64,000 bases of DNA from Thermomonas beijingensis (GCF_020034655.1 NZ_JAIQDJ010000002.1:425002-489001); one strand, 5' to 3'; shown: positions 11,164-20,595, counted from the first letter of the stretch. A program made the numbers and translations. Notes: generated by a model not told the origin, from the letters alone.

Positions 11164-11679
11164 TTACATGCTGCCGCCGCATTTGCCCTCGCCACACTTG
11201 CCTTCACCGCATTTGCCTTCGCTGCCTGCGGTTTTGCCACCGGCACCGGTCGCTTTGGCATCACCACCGCATTTGCCTTCGCCCATGGCCTTTTGCATGG
11301 CGGCGTGGTGGGCGTCGAATTCCTGCTTGCTGATGAAGCCATCGCTATTGCCATCGATGCCGGCAAACTTGTCGTCCTTGCCAGCATGCGCCGCGGCAAA
11401 TTCAGTGCGCGAAATGCGACCGTCTTTGTCGGTATCCAAACCTTCAAAGGTATGCATGGGGGTTGCTGGGGCGGGCTTGGCCTCATTGCCGGCCATCATT
11501 GCCGCGCCGCATTTGCCTTCGCCGCATTTGCCTTCGGTAGCGGCGGGCTTGGTCTTGCCTGCGTCTTGCAGGTAACCGTTGGCCAGCGCGTCCATCGAAA
11601 ACAAGCTGCCTGCGGCCAAGCCGGCACTGGCGATGGCGGCGCTGATGGCCAGGGTGATGGGTGTGCGGGTGTTCGACAT
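11164..11679 (-). CDS. HvfA-like RiPP metallophore precursor with two EF-hands
   Basis: A 171-residue exported precursor peptide. I start it at the ATG at 11679, which has a perfect AAGGAG six bases upstream; a TTG two codons earlier is not needed. Residues 1-34 form a signal peptide (ALANG cleavage region). EGKCG motifs occur at residues 49-53, 54-58, 134-138, 154-158, 159-163 and 164-168, each with one of the protein's only cysteines. Between the first and second groups lie two canonical EF-hand loops, DTDKDGRISRTE (82-93) and DGNSDGFISKQE (109-120), with all acidic or oxygen ligand positions filled. The next genes are the MNIO maturase and its partner. The product is likely secreted to the periplasm and binds copper through modified cysteines, and calcium through the EF-hands. 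The calcium part is inferred from sequence only. Confidence 0.93.
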   Translation of the reverse strand: MSNTRTPITLAISAAIASAGLAAGSLFSMDALANGYLQDAGKTKPAATEGKCGEGKCGAAMMAGNEAKPAPATPMHTFEGLDTDKDGRISRTEFAAAHAGKDDKFAGIDGNSDGFISKQEFDAHHAAMQKAMGEGKCGGDAKATGAGGKTAGSEGKCGEGKCGEGKCGGSM

Positions 11680-11840
11680 AGACAACTCCTTGGCGCGTCA
11701 GCGCGGGTCAGTCTGCCGATGCTACTGCGCGCGAGTGCTTGCGGCTAGTGCAAGCCGGCAAGTGCTGGATTTTGTGTTTTTGTACAGGCCGGATATTGTG
11801 ACGCGCTGCAAAGCCTGTGAATGCACGGCGAAGGGGTGTC

Positions 11841-14543
11841 ATGGAAGGACTGGCGGTATTACTGGTGTTGCTGGTGTTGGCCGTGCCCATTTTGTTGGTG
11901 GTGGCCCTGGTGAAGTTGGCGGGGCTGCGGCAGCGGGTGGATGCGTTGGAAGCGGCGGTTGCACAGCAGCCATTCGCACCAAGCGCATTGGCTGCAGCTG
12001 TAGTCGATCGTGCGCAGACTGCTGCCCCGCCGGCTTCCATGCAAGCGCCGGTGTTCGTGATGCGGCCGCTGCCTGATGTCGCGGCCACAACCCAGGCTGC
12101 GGCTGATGTTGAACCTGCGCGAGCATCCCAGACTGAAGAAGCGCCGCAGCTTGTTCCGCCACTTCTACCATCCTCACGGCAGCCAGCAGAACCCGACGCA
12201 ATCGAACGCGCCCTGCAACGGGTCAAGGGCTGGTTCACTACCGGCAATGTGCCGGTCAAGGTGGGCATCTTGGTACTGTTTGCGGGGGTGGCGGCATTGC
12301 TGCGCTATGCCAGTGACCAAGGCTGGCTGCGCATGCCGGTTGAGCTGCGCTTGGCGGGCATCAGTGCGGCGGCCTTGGTGGCCTTGGTGTTTGCATGGCG
12401 CAAGCGCGACAGCCACCGCAGCTTTGCGCTGGCGCTGCAGGGCGGCGCGATTGGGGTGTTGTTGCTGGTGACGTTTGCTGCGGTCAAGTTGTATGCCCTG
12501 ATTGACCCCGCGCCCGCATTTGCCATCAGTGTGATGCTGATTGCCGGACTGGCGGTGATGGCGGTGCTGCAAGAGTCGCGCACGCTGGCCATTTTGGGGG
12601 TGTTGGCCGGCTTCCTTGCGCCGCTGTGGCTGTCCACCGGCAGTGGCAACCATGTGGGCTTGTTCAGTTATTACGCACTGCTCAATGCGGGCATTTTTGC
12701 AATTGCATGGGTGCGGCCGTGGCGCATTCTCAATCTGCTCGGATTTGCGTTTACCTTCGGCATCGGCACTGTATGGGGCGTATTGCAATACAAGCCGGAG
12801 CACTTCGCCAGCACCGAGCCTTTCCTGCTGCTGTTCTTCGGGTTCTATCTGCTATTGCCCTTGCTGTATGCACGCAAGGCGCAAACGCCGGGCGGTGCGC
12901 GGATCGACGGCAGTTTGTTGTTTGGCACGCCGCTGATTGCGTTCTCGCTACAGGCCGGGTTGTTGCAGGGCGAGCGCATGCCGCTGGCACTGTGTGCCTT
13001 GGGGCTGGCCGTGATGTATGTGGCGCTGGCATGGGCGCTTCGACATAAAGAAAAGCTGCAATTGCTGGGACGTGGCTACGCGATCTTGGCAGTGGGCTTT
13101 GCCACCTTGTCGATCCCGCTGGCGTTGTCTGCGCACGCCACGGCCTCGGTGTTTGCATTGGAAGGGGCCGGCTTGGTGTGGTTGGGTCTGACCCAGCAGC
13201 GTCGCCTGCCGCGTTGGGCCGGGATCGGTTTGCAGTTGGCCGCCGCGCTGGCACTGGTGTTGGCGGAGCCAAATTTGTTGGGCCGCGGGGATACCGCAAT
13301 CGCGGTGATCAACGCCAACTTCATGAGCGCGTTGTTGATTGCCGCCGGCGGATTTGCCACGGCATGGCTGTATCGCCAGCATGGCGATGCTGTGGTGGCG
13401 GTGTTGGCCTACCTCTGGGGCGTGTTGTGGTGGGCCGGCAATGGCCTCCATGAAATCAACAGTTTCGCGGCAACAGCGGATCGCCTGCATGCCTATTTGC
13501 TGTTGGCTGGCGCTACCGGCTGGTTGGCCGCAGAAGTACAGCGCCGGCAGCCGGCACGCGCATTGGCATTGACCACATTGGCCGGACTTGGGCTGGCGTT
13601 CCCATTGGCATTTGCGCAAATGCAAAGCAATGGCCAGCCATTTGCAGGCCAAGGCGTATGGGTGTGGCCGCTGTTTGCGGCACTGGGGCTGCGCAGCCTG
13701 TTGTGCTTGCGCAATAGCAGTGATTCGGTGGCGGGGCTGGCGCAATTGCTGTGGTGGTTGTTGTGGCCCACGGTGCTGTCGTTGTTGGCGTCGTTCATTG
13801 GGTCGCGCTTTGAGCTGGCCGATGGCTGGGTGGGGATGTTGCTGGCCCTGCCTTGGTTGGTGTTGGCATTGGTGTCGTTGCGCCGGGACGTGTGGCTGTC
13901 GGCACCCTTGGCGGAGCTGTTTGCACCGTTCCAATCCGTGCTGCGGCTGTTGGTATTCATTGCACTCGGGCTGTGGTGGTTGCTGATGCTGTTCAATGCC
14001 GGGCAAAGTGCACCGCTGCCGTGGCTGGCGGTGCTCAATCCGCTGGATTTGGCGCAGCTTTCGGTGCTGCTGTTGCTGGCGCTGTGGCTGCGTGATGGTG
14101 TGTCTGCACGCACGCCGCTGGCGTCGCAGCCGGTGATGGCGCTGGCGCTGGCGGGCTTGTTGTTGGTGACGGTGATGACCTTGCGCGGCGTGCATCACTG
14201 GGGCGCGATTGCATGGGATGGCGCGTTGCTGGGCACGGGCTTGGCGCAAACCAGTTTGACCGTGGTCTGGAGCTTGCTGGGGATGGCCGGCTGGGTCTCG
14301 GGTTCGCGCCGTGGGCAGTGGGGCTTGTGGTTGGCCGGTGCCATTTTGATGGGCATCGTGCTGCTGAAACTGCTGTTGATCGACCGCAGCAATTTGGGTG
14401 ATCTGCTCGGCATCGGCGCGTTTATCGCCTACGGTCTGCTGTGTACTTTGGTGGGCTGGCTGGCACCGGTACCGCCACGGCGAACGGCAGCGCAGGATGC
14501 GGAACATATCGACAACGCATACACAGGCGAGGAGACAGCATGA
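11841..14543 (+). CDS. DUF2339 multi-span membrane protein
   Basis: A 900-residue integral membrane protein. The start at 11841 (MEGLAVLLVLLVLAVPILLV) follows a GAAGGGG ribosome site. It opens with one membrane helix and a short coiled segment (VKLAGLRQRVDALEAAV), a Pro/Ala-rich linker to about residue 130, and then more than twenty consecutive hydrophobic helices to the C-terminus. RVKGWFTTGNVPVKVGILVL before the first helix of the bundle is typical of DUF2339. Function is unknown. The stop overlaps the next gene as ATGA, and DUF2339 and DUF3999 proteins commonly occur as a pair, so they probably work together in the envelope. Confidence 0.9.
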   Translation: MEGLAVLLVLLVLAVPILLVVALVKLAGLRQRVDALEAAVAQQPFAPSALAAAVVDRAQTAAPPASMQAPVFVMRPLPDVAATTQAAADVEPARASQTEEAPQLVPPLLPSSRQPAEPDAIERALQRVKGWFTTGNVPVKVGILVLFAGVAALLRYASDQGWLRMPVELRLAGISAAALVALVFAWRKRDSHRSFALALQGGAIGVLLLVTFAAVKLYALIDPAPAFAISVMLIAGLAVMAVLQESRTLAILGVLAGFLAPLWLSTGSGNHVGLFSYYALLNAGIFAIAWVRPWRILNLLGFAFTFGIGTVWGVLQYKPEHFASTEPFLLLFFGFYLLLPLLYARKAQTPGGARIDGSLLFGTPLIAFSLQAGLLQGERMPLALCALGLAVMYVALAWALRHKEKLQLLGRGYAILAVGFATLSIPLALSAHATASVFALEGAGLVWLGLTQQRRLPRWAGIGLQLAAALALVLAEPNLLGRGDTAIAVINANFMSALLIAAGGFATAWLYRQHGDAVVAVLAYLWGVLWWAGNGLHEINSFAATADRLHAYLLLAGATGWLAAEVQRRQPARALALTTLAGLGLAFPLAFAQMQSNGQPFAGQGVWVWPLFAALGLRSLLCLRNSSDSVAGLAQLLWWLLWPTVLSLLASFIGSRFELADGWVGMLLALPWLVLALVSLRRDVWLSAPLAELFAPFQSVLRLLVFIALGLWWLLMLFNAGQSAPLPWLAVLNPLDLAQLSVLLLLALWLRDGVSARTPLASQPVMALALAGLLLVTVMTLRGVHHWGAIAWDGALLGTGLAQTSLTVVWSLLGMAGWVSGSRRGQWGLWLAGAILMGIVLLKLLLIDRSNLGDLLGIGAFIAYGLLCTLVGWLAPVPPRRTAAQDAEHIDNAYTGEETA

Positions 14544-15919
14544 AGCGGTGGATGCTGGGGGTGCTGTTGCTGCCATTGGCCGCACACGCAGGTGATGACT
14601 ACGCGCAGCAATGGCCGTTGCAGTTATCGCGCCCCGATGCCGGTGCGTATCGGGTGACGCTGGATGCGGCGGTCTATCGTGCGGCGTATTGGCGCGACCT
14701 GCGCGATGTGCGGGTACTGGATGCCAGCGGCAAGCCGGTGGCCAGCGTGCTGCAAGCACGGCCGGATGCGTCGGCCGGGCAAGCGCAGCACGTCGCACTG
14801 CACTGGTTCATGCTGCCGGTGACAGCCGCATCGCAAGACAGCGATTTGAGCGTGCTGGTGCAGCGTTCCACCGATGGCGCGGTCGTGTCGGTGCGCAGTG
14901 GTGCAGTGGCCAATAATGATGTGGTCACCGCGTCTGCGTGGCTGGTCGATCTGGGCAAAGACAGCACCCACATGCACGCACTGCTGCTGGATTGGGCGGA
15001 TGTCGCGCAGCCGTTGGATGCTGGCTATCGGCTGGAAGGCAGTGATGATCTGCGCAATTGGCGCACTCTGGATCCACAGGTGCGCCTTGTGCAATTGCGC
15101 AATCAAGGGCAGGAACTGCGCAGCAACCGGATTGCGTTGGATACGCCGCCACGTTATTTGCGATTACTGCCGCTGCAAGCAAGCCCGGCGATCGCGCTGC
15201 GAGCGGTGCAGGGTGAATGGCGCGCAGCAGCCGGCACCAACAATTGGCAGTGGCAACCGGTGCCCGTGGCCGCAGGCACGCCGGCCAAGGGGGGCTTTGA
15301 CTATCACAGCGATGGCCGCTTCCCGGTGCAGCGCGTGGATGTGGTGATGCCCGCCAATACCAGTGTGCGTTGGTCTGTACTCAGCCGCGATGCGGATGCG
15401 GGCACGTCTGCGCAGGCATCAATGGCATGGACGCCGCGCGCCTATGGTTGGAGCACATGGCAGTTGCAGGATGGTGCCAGCACACAAACTTCGCCGCCGC
15501 TGGATCTGAATACCAGCATCAGCGATCGCGAGTGGCGCTTGCAGCTGGAATCGGGCGATCTGCCAGCCTCTGCTCCCACTCTGAAGTTAGGGTATCAGCC
15601 CGCCAGTATTGTGTTTTTGGCGCAGGGCACGCCGCCCTATGTCCTGGTGGCAGGAAGCGCCGCCGCACAGAACACGCAAGATGCGGTAGCGCCCATGCTG
15701 GCAGCCTTGCGCGCACGTCACGGTGCGCAATGGGTACCGGCGGTGGCAACGCTGGGGCCGGTCAGCCCGCGCGCAGGCAGCGCCGCCTACACGCCGCCTG
15801 CCAAGCCCCGTGACTGGAAAACCCTGACCTTGTGGGCATTGCTGGTGCTGGGTGCACTGCTGGTGGGCGGAATTGCGTTCAGCCTGTTGCGCGGCAAGTC
15901 GCAGTCTGCCGGCCAATAG
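14540..15919 (+). CDS. DUF3999 exported, membrane-anchored protein
   Basis: A 459-residue protein with a signal peptide (MKRWMLGVLLLPLAAHAGDD), a long beta-rich periplasmic part and a C-terminal membrane helix (LWALLVLGALLVGGIAFSLL) followed by a short basic tail. The arrangement and the LPLQLSRPDAG-like start fit DUF3999, whose role is not known. Its ATG overlaps the stop of the DUF2339 gene and has GGAGACA upstream, so translation is coupled. It converges with phoU, leaving 12 bases between the stops. Confidence 0.88.
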   Translation: MKRWMLGVLLLPLAAHAGDDYAQQWPLQLSRPDAGAYRVTLDAAVYRAAYWRDLRDVRVLDASGKPVASVLQARPDASAGQAQHVALHWFMLPVTAASQDSDLSVLVQRSTDGAVVSVRSGAVANNDVVTASAWLVDLGKDSTHMHALLLDWADVAQPLDAGYRLEGSDDLRNWRTLDPQVRLVQLRNQGQELRSNRIALDTPPRYLRLLPLQASPAIALRAVQGEWRAAAGTNNWQWQPVPVAAGTPAKGGFDYHSDGRFPVQRVDVVMPANTSVRWSVLSRDADAGTSAQASMAWTPRAYGWSTWQLQDGASTQTSPPLDLNTSISDREWRLQLESGDLPASAPTLKLGYQPASIVFLAQGTPPYVLVAGSAAAQNTQDAVAPMLAALRARHGAQWVPAVATLGPVSPRAGSAAYTPPAKPRDWKTLTLWALLVLGALLVGGIAFSLLRGKSQSAGQ

Positions 15920-15931
15920 GCCCGCCACGGG

Positions 15932-16636
15932 TCATGCGACGGGTTTCAAACTGTCGTCGCGTTTATTGCGCGGTGGCAGCGGTGTATCACCATGCAACAA
16001 GAACCACACGTTCTCGGCGATATTGGTGGCGTGGTCGCCAATGCGTTCCAGATTTTTGGCCATGAACAGCAGATGCGTGCACGGCGTGATCGCACGCGGG
16101 TCTTCCATCATGTAGGTGAGCAGTTCACGGAACAGCCCGGTGTACAGCGCATCCAGCTCGGCATCGGCATCGCGCACCCGCAACGCATCGTCGCCATCGC
16201 GTTGCTGATAAGCGCGCAGTACATCGCGCAATTGGTGCGCCGCCATTCGCCCCAACGCATCCAGCCCACGGGTATGGGAGAGTGGCGGCGACTGGTTCAG
16301 TACCAGGGAACGTTTGGCGATATTGGCCGCGTAATCGCCAATGCGCTCGATGTCGGAAGCTACCCGCAACGCCGCCAAAATCACGCGCAGGTCGCTGGCC
16401 AGCGGGCCGCGCTGGATCAGGCGAATCGCATCATGATTGATTTGCTGTTCAAGTGCATCAATGCGTTCGTCATTGGTGATCACTTCATGCGCGGCGGCCG
16501 CATTGCGCTGGGTCAGCGCATTCAGTGCGGATTCCAATTGGCTGGTGGCCAACTGGCCCATGTAAATCAGCGTGTCACGCAAGGCGGTTTGTTCGTCGTC
16601 GTGACTCTTGACGATATGCTGATGTTGCTCGTTCAT
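15932..16636 (-). CDS. phoU: Phosphate transport regulator PhoU
   Basis: A 234-residue protein with two PhoU four-helix-like repeats (about residues 20-110 and 120-215). Each repeat has the metal-cluster consensus, seen as ASDIERIGDYAANIAKRS and AKNLERIGDHATNIAENV. PhoU links PstB activity to the PhoR kinase and keeps the Pho regulon off when phosphate is sufficient. It is the last gene of pstCAB-phoU: its ATG overlaps the pstB stop by one base. The phoB-phoR genes are not in this window. Confidence 0.97.
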   Translation of the reverse strand: MNEQHQHIVKSHDDEQTALRDTLIYMGQLATSQLESALNALTQRNAAAAHEVITNDERIDALEQQINHDAIRLIQRGPLASDLRVILAALRVASDIERIGDYAANIAKRSLVLNQSPPLSHTRGLDALGRMAAHQLRDVLRAYQQRDGDDALRVRDADAELDALYTGLFRELLTYMMEDPRAITPCTHLLFMAKNLERIGDHATNIAENVWFLLHGDTPLPPRNKRDDSLKPVA

Positions 16637-17475
16637 TAGCCGAACCTCCCGGTGATGTAATCCTCGGTCTGTTGTTTGACCGGGTTGGAAAAGATCTGCT
16701 CGGTGGCGCCATGCTCGATCAAGTCGCCCATGTACATGAAGGCGGTGTAGTCGGACACGCGCGCCGCCTGCTGCATGTTGTGGGTAACAATCATGATCGT
16801 GAATTCCTGCTTGAGTTCCTCTACCAGCTGCTCGATGCGGCTGGTGGAAATGGGGTCCAATGCCGAGGTGGGTTCATCCAGCAACAGCACGTCGGGCTTG
16901 AGCGCAACGGCACGCGCAATGCACAGACGCTGCTGCTGGCCGCCGGACAAGCTCAGGCCACTGTCTTTCAACTTGTCTTTCACCTCGTCCCACAGCGCGG
17001 CTTGGCGCAGTGCCAGTTCCACGCGGGCTTCCATGTCGGCTTTGTTCAGACGCTCATGGTGGCGAATGCCATAGGCCACGTTTTCGAAAATGGTCATCGG
17101 AAACGGCACCGGTTTTTGAAACACCATGCCCACCTTGCTGCGCAGCCGGTTCATCGGGTACGCAGGGGCCAGAATATTTTCGCCATCCAAGAGTACTTCG
17201 CCCTTGGCTTCCAACTTCGGGTACAGCGCATAGATGCGGTTGAACACGCGCAGCAACGTGGACTTGCCGCAGCCGGACGGGCCAATCAGCGCGGTCACGT
17301 GCTTTTCCGGAACCTCCAGGTTGATGTTTTTGACCGCATGAAACTTGTCGTACCAGAAGTTCAATCCGCGTGCGGCAATTTTCACCGGCGGGGGGGGCGA
17401 TGCTGCAGTGTGCTGGACTGCATGCGCAGTGGCGAAATGGGCTGTGTTCATCGGAGGAGTTCGCAGGTCAGTCAT
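16636..17475 (-). CDS. pstB: Phosphate ABC transporter ATP-binding protein PstB
   Basis: A 279-residue ATPase of the high-affinity phosphate importer. I use the ATG at 17475 ([14 protein letters not shown]), which overlaps the pstA stop by 8 bases; an internal ATG at 17451 is the alternative. Walker A is GPSGCGKST, the signature LSGGQQQRL, and Walker [13 protein letters not shown]. The ending [19 protein letters not shown] is characteristic of PstB. It couples ATP hydrolysis to transport through PstC and PstA at the inner membrane. Confidence 0.97.
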   Translation of the reverse strand: MTDLRTPPMNTAHFATAHAVQHTAASPPPPVKIAARGLNFWYDKFHAVKNINLEVPEKHVTALIGPSGCGKSTLLRVFNRIYALYPKLEAKGEVLLDGENILAPAYPMNRLRSKVGMVFQKPVPFPMTIFENVAYGIRHHERLNKADMEARVELALRQAALWDEVKDKLKDSGLSLSGGQQQRLCIARAVALKPDVLLLDEPTSALDPISTSRIEQLVEELKQEFTIMIVTHNMQQAARVSDYTAFMYMGDLIEHGATEQIFSNPVKQQTEDYITGRFG

Positions 17476-18331
17476 GAGTGGCGCGATTGCGCAAAAGCAG
17501 GAAGCGGGCCAGCAAGCTGATGGCCAGCACGAACAAGGTAACCAGCAGCGCACCGGCCCATGCCAGCTGCTCCCAATTTTCAAAGCCGGCACCGGCGAAT
17601 TTGTACATCACCAGTGGTACCGCGCTCATTGCGCCGGTGATTTTCAGGCTGAAAAATTCATTGCCAAATGCAGTGAACAGCAGGGGGGCGGTTTCGCCTG
17701 AAATGCGCGCCAAGGCCAGCAGTACACCCGTCACGATGCCGGGCAGCGCGCTGCGGTACAACACCTGTACGGTCACTTTCCACTGCGGTACACCCAACGA
17801 CAACGCCGCTTCGCGCATTTGTACCGGCACCAGTCGCAACATTTCGTCGGTGGTGCGCACCACTACCGGCAACACGATGAACGCCAGCGAAAGCGCGCCA
17901 GCGATGGCGGAGAACTTGCCTCCGGTATTCATCACGAAGGCGGCATACACGAACAGGCCCAGCACGATCGACGGTGCCGACATCAAGATATCGTTGACGA
18001 AGCGCACCGCTGTACCCAACCGGCTATGCCCCCCCACTTCCGCCAGCCAGGTGCCTGCGGCAATCCCCATCGGGGTACCGATGGCGACGCCCATTCCGCA
18101 CATCAACAAACTGCCGACGATGGCATTGCGCAAGCCGCCGGCTTCCATCGGCGGCGGCTGATCCTGCAAGAACAAGGCCATGTTCAAATGGGCGAGGCCT
18201 TTGGCAACCAGCGTCCACAAAATCCAACCCAGGAAGACCAGGCCAAACACGGCGGCAGCGCAGGCCAGGGTGATGGCAATGGCATTGATGATACGACGCC
18301 GTTGATACAACGCTGCGGAAAACGTACTCAT
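17468..18331 (-). CDS. pstA: Phosphate ABC transporter permease PstA
   Basis: A 287-residue inner-membrane permease with six predicted helices. The binding-protein-dependent transport loop that contacts PstB is seen as [38 protein letters not shown] and the C-terminal helix pair are typical of PstA. It overlaps pstC by 4 bases (ATGA) and pstB by 8, so the permease and ATPase are translated in step. Confidence 0.96.
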   Translation of the reverse strand: MSTFSAALYQRRRIINAIAITLACAAAVFGLVFLGWILWTLVAKGLAHLNMALFLQDQPPPMEAGGLRNAIVGSLLMCGMGVAIGTPMGIAAGTWLAEVGGHSRLGTAVRFVNDILMSAPSIVLGLFVYAAFVMNTGGKFSAIAGALSLAFIVLPVVVRTTDEMLRLVPVQMREAALSLGVPQWKVTVQVLYRSALPGIVTGVLLALARISGETAPLLFTAFGNEFFSLKITGAMSAVPLVMYKFAGAGFENWEQLAWAGALLVTLFVLAISLLARFLLLRNRATHD

Positions 18332-19302
18332 CGGTTGCCCTCCTTGCGCGCCAGGTTTGACAACATCAGGCGTGCCAGTGCCAGCACGACGAAGGTCACC
18401 ATGAACAACACAAAGCCCAGCAGCAGCAAGGCGGCGCGGTAGGTTTCGGTGGCCTCGCCAAAGTCATTGGCGATCAAGGCGGCAATCGTGGTGGAGGGTT
18501 CCAGCAGTGAGGTGGTGAAGCTCACGCTATTGCCAATCACGAATGCCACCGCCATGGTTTCGCCCAGTGCCCGGCCAAGGCCAAGGAAGATGCCGCCGAT
18601 CACTGCCGAGCGGGTGTAGGGCAGCACGATGTCCCAACTGACTTCCCACTTGGTGGCACCTAATGCGTAGGCCGATTCTTTCAAGCGGGTGGGCACGGTC
18701 AGGAATACCTCGCGCATGGTCGAGGCGATAAACGGAATCACCATGATCGACAGCACCAGGCCCGAGGTCAGCATGCCTGCGCCAATCGGTGGCCCGCTAA
18801 ACAGCGCGCCGATCACCGGCAGCGGGCCGATGTGTTCATCCATCCACGGGATCAAGCTTTCACGCATCACCGGCATCAGCACGAAGAAGCCCCACATGCC
18901 GTAGATGATCGACGGAATGCCGGCCAACAATTCAATCGCGGTACTGACCGGCGTGCGCAGCCAGCGCGGTGCCACTTCGGTCAGGAAGAAGGCGATGCCA
19001 AAGCTCACCGGCACCGCAATCAACATGGCGATACAGGCGGTCACCAAGGTGCCGTAAATCGGCACCAGTGCGCCGTATTTGTTCTCAACCGGGTTCCAGT
19101 CGCTGGACAGGAAAAAATTCAGACCCTCGCTGGCCAGCACGCTGCGGCCGCCCCACAGCATCGACAAGGCCGCACCGGCAAGGGTCACCAATACGAATAC
19201 CGCAGTGACGGTCAGCAGCCAACGAAATCGCCGGTCGTGGCGGGCATCGGTGGCATCGCGATGGCTGGGGAGTGTGGCGGTGGAAGTGGCGATAGCACTC
19301 AT
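18328..19302 (-). CDS. pstC: Phosphate ABC transporter permease PstC
   Basis: A 324-residue permease with an N-terminal cytoplasmic tail, a first helix (LTVTAVFVLVTLAGAALSML), a periplasmic loop and five further helices. The ATPase-contact loop reads ESAYALGATKWEVSWDIVLP, and GRALGETMAVAFVIGNS is a PstC hallmark. It is the first gene of pstCAB-phoU and has its own Pho box 72 bases upstream, so it can be transcribed separately from pstS. Confidence 0.96.
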   Translation of the reverse strand: MSAIATSTATLPSHRDATDARHDRRFRWLLTVTAVFVLVTLAGAALSMLWGGRSVLASEGLNFFLSSDWNPVENKYGALVPIYGTLVTACIAMLIAVPVSFGIAFFLTEVAPRWLRTPVSTAIELLAGIPSIIYGMWGFFVLMPVMRESLIPWMDEHIGPLPVIGALFSGPPIGAGMLTSGLVLSIMVIPFIASTMREVFLTVPTRLKESAYALGATKWEVSWDIVLPYTRSAVIGGIFLGLGRALGETMAVAFVIGNSVSFTTSLLEPSTTIAALIANDFGEATETYRAALLLLGFVLFMVTFVVLALARLMLSNLARKEGNR

Positions 19303-19373
19303 GGAATATGCGTGTCCTGCCCTGGCAAATGGGCAACAGGTGGCGTTCGTCGTGCGTGTATGATTCGATGTTT

Positions 19374-19393
19374 TTATGACAGTGCGATGACGT
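19374..19393 (-). promoter_or_regulatory. Pho box upstream of pstC
   Basis: On the minus strand two GTCAT repeats stand exactly 11 bases apart (cores 19387-19391 and 19376-19380), and the second is part of CTGTCATAAAA. This matches the PhoB direct-repeat consensus CTGTCATA plus four A/T. The site lies about 75-90 bases ahead of the pstC start, a normal distance for a PhoB-activated promoter. It implies an internal phosphate-starvation promoter. Confidence 0.72.
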
Positions 19394-19428
19394 AATTCGA
19401 AGAATCGTCATGATGCTCGCCAGATACT

Positions 19429-19458
19429 AAAATGGCGGACCCGAGGGCCCGCCATTGT
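19429..19458 (-). terminator. Terminator or attenuator after pstS
   Basis: An 11-12 base-pair hairpin: AATGGCGGACCC pairs with GGGCCCGCCATT with one mismatch around a short loop, followed on the minus strand by TTTTAG. It lies 20 bases beyond the pstS stop and before the pstC Pho box. It would keep most pstS transcripts from entering pstC, as expected when the binding protein must outnumber the permease. Confidence 0.75.
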
Positions 19459-19477
19459 TAGTTCAAAACCATATTGC

Positions 19478-20488
19478 TTATTTGACGTTTTGCGCCCAGT
19501 AGGCCTGGATCTGCTGCACCAGCGATTCCGGCAGCGGCACATAGCCCAGCGACTTGGCAGCGCCATCGCCATTGGCATACACCCAGCGGAAGAACTCCAC
19601 CGCGGCCTTAGTGCCGGGTTTGCCGTTCTTGTGCACCAGCATGAAATTGGTGGCGGTGATCGGCCAGGCATTGGCACCCGGTGCATTGGTGACGATCAGG
19701 AAGAAATCCTTGGCCGACTTCCAGTCGGCGCTGGCAGCGGCTTCGGCAAAGCTGTCATCGCTCGGGTTGACGTAGTTTCCGGCGGCGTTCTTCAGACGCG
19801 AGTAGGGCAGTTTGTTTTGCACGGCAAATGCCAGTTCGACATAACCAATGCTGCCTTTGATCTGCTTGACGTAGGCTGACACGCCTTCGTTACCCTTGCC
19901 GCCGATCCCCACCGGCCACTTCACCGCGGTACCTTCACCCACCGCAGACTTCCACGCCGGGCTGACCTTGGACAAATAGTTGGTGAAGTTGAAGCTGGTG
20001 CCGGAGCCATCAGAGCGATGTACCACGGTGATCTTCAATGCCGGCAGGGGCAGGCCCCGGTTGCTGGCAGCAATGCGCGGATCGTTCCACATCGTGATCT
20101 TGCCGAGGAAGATGTCGGCCAGCACATCCGGGTCCAGCTTCATCGTGCCGGCTGCGATGCCTGGCAGGTTGAACGCCGGCACGATGCCGCCGATGACCGA
20201 CGGAAATTGCCCCAGGCCGGAGCGGGCCAGTTCTGCGGGCGGCAGTGGTTTGTCGGACGAACCAAAATCCACGGTGCCAGCCTTGATCTGGGCGATGCCG
20301 CCGCCGGAGCCGATGGACTGATAGTTCACTTCCTTGCCGGTGGCTGCCTTGTAGTCAGACGACCACTTGGACATGGCCGGGTACACAAACGATGCGCCTG
20401 CGCCGGTGACATCGGACGCGAATGCGCTGGTGGCAAAGCCGCTTGCCAGTACGAGTGCAGCGAGGCGGAACGTGAAAGACTTGGACAC
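19478..20488 (-). CDS. pstS: Periplasmic phosphate-binding protein PstS
   Basis: A 336-residue binding protein. The start is a GTG at 20488 (reads VSKSFTFRLAALVLASG), chosen because AGGAGC lies five bases upstream and a good signal peptide (cleavage near SAFASDV) begins there. The mature start DVTGAGASFVYPAMSKW and the phosphate-binding loop IGSGGGIAQIKAGTVDFG are characteristic. VVHRSDGSGTSFNFTNYLSK contributes the second half of the site. It captures phosphate for PstCAB. A Pho box lies about 90 bases upstream and the OprP-like porin gene is divergent. Confidence 0.97.
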   Translation of the reverse strand: MSKSFTFRLAALVLASGFATSAFASDVTGAGASFVYPAMSKWSSDYKAATGKEVNYQSIGSGGGIAQIKAGTVDFGSSDKPLPPAELARSGLGQFPSVIGGIVPAFNLPGIAAGTMKLDPDVLADIFLGKITMWNDPRIAASNRGLPLPALKITVVHRSDGSGTSFNFTNYLSKVSPAWKSAVGEGTAVKWPVGIGGKGNEGVSAYVKQIKGSIGYVELAFAVQNKLPYSRLKNAAGNYVNPSDDSFAEAAASADWKSAKDFFLIVTNAPGANAWPITATNFMLVHKNGKPGTKAAVEFFRWVYANGDGAAKSLGYVPLPESLVQQIQAYWAQNVK

Positions 20489-20575
20489 GAAGAGCTCCTG
20501 AGTGTGCGGATACGACGGGGTTTGCCCGTTTCGCAGTGCATTCAAGCGCGAGTTCGTGACAGACAGGCGTCGCTT

Positions 20576-20595
20576 GTATGACAAATTCATGACGC
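20576..20595 (-). promoter_or_regulatory. Pho box in the pstS-porin intergenic region
   Basis: On the minus strand the sequence contains CGTCATG AATT TGTCATA, that is, two GTCAT cores 11 bases apart (20589-20593 and 20578-20582). This is the PhoB repeat with its A/T-rich spacer. A further CTGTCAC lies 14 bases nearer pstS. The site lies about 90 bases before pstS and about 190 before the divergent porin gene, so it may serve both. Confidence 0.78.

Noticed and set aside
11164..11560. Repeated short sequence that might be taken for a CRISPR or minisatellite
   Set aside because: The repetition comes from the EGKCG codons inside an exported precursor and keeps reading frame; there are no spacers.
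12948..14798. 616-codon minus-strand frame rich in Gln, His and Arg
   Set aside because: It is the reverse shadow of the DUF2339 gene; its composition is that of antisense to a hydrophobic coding sequence.
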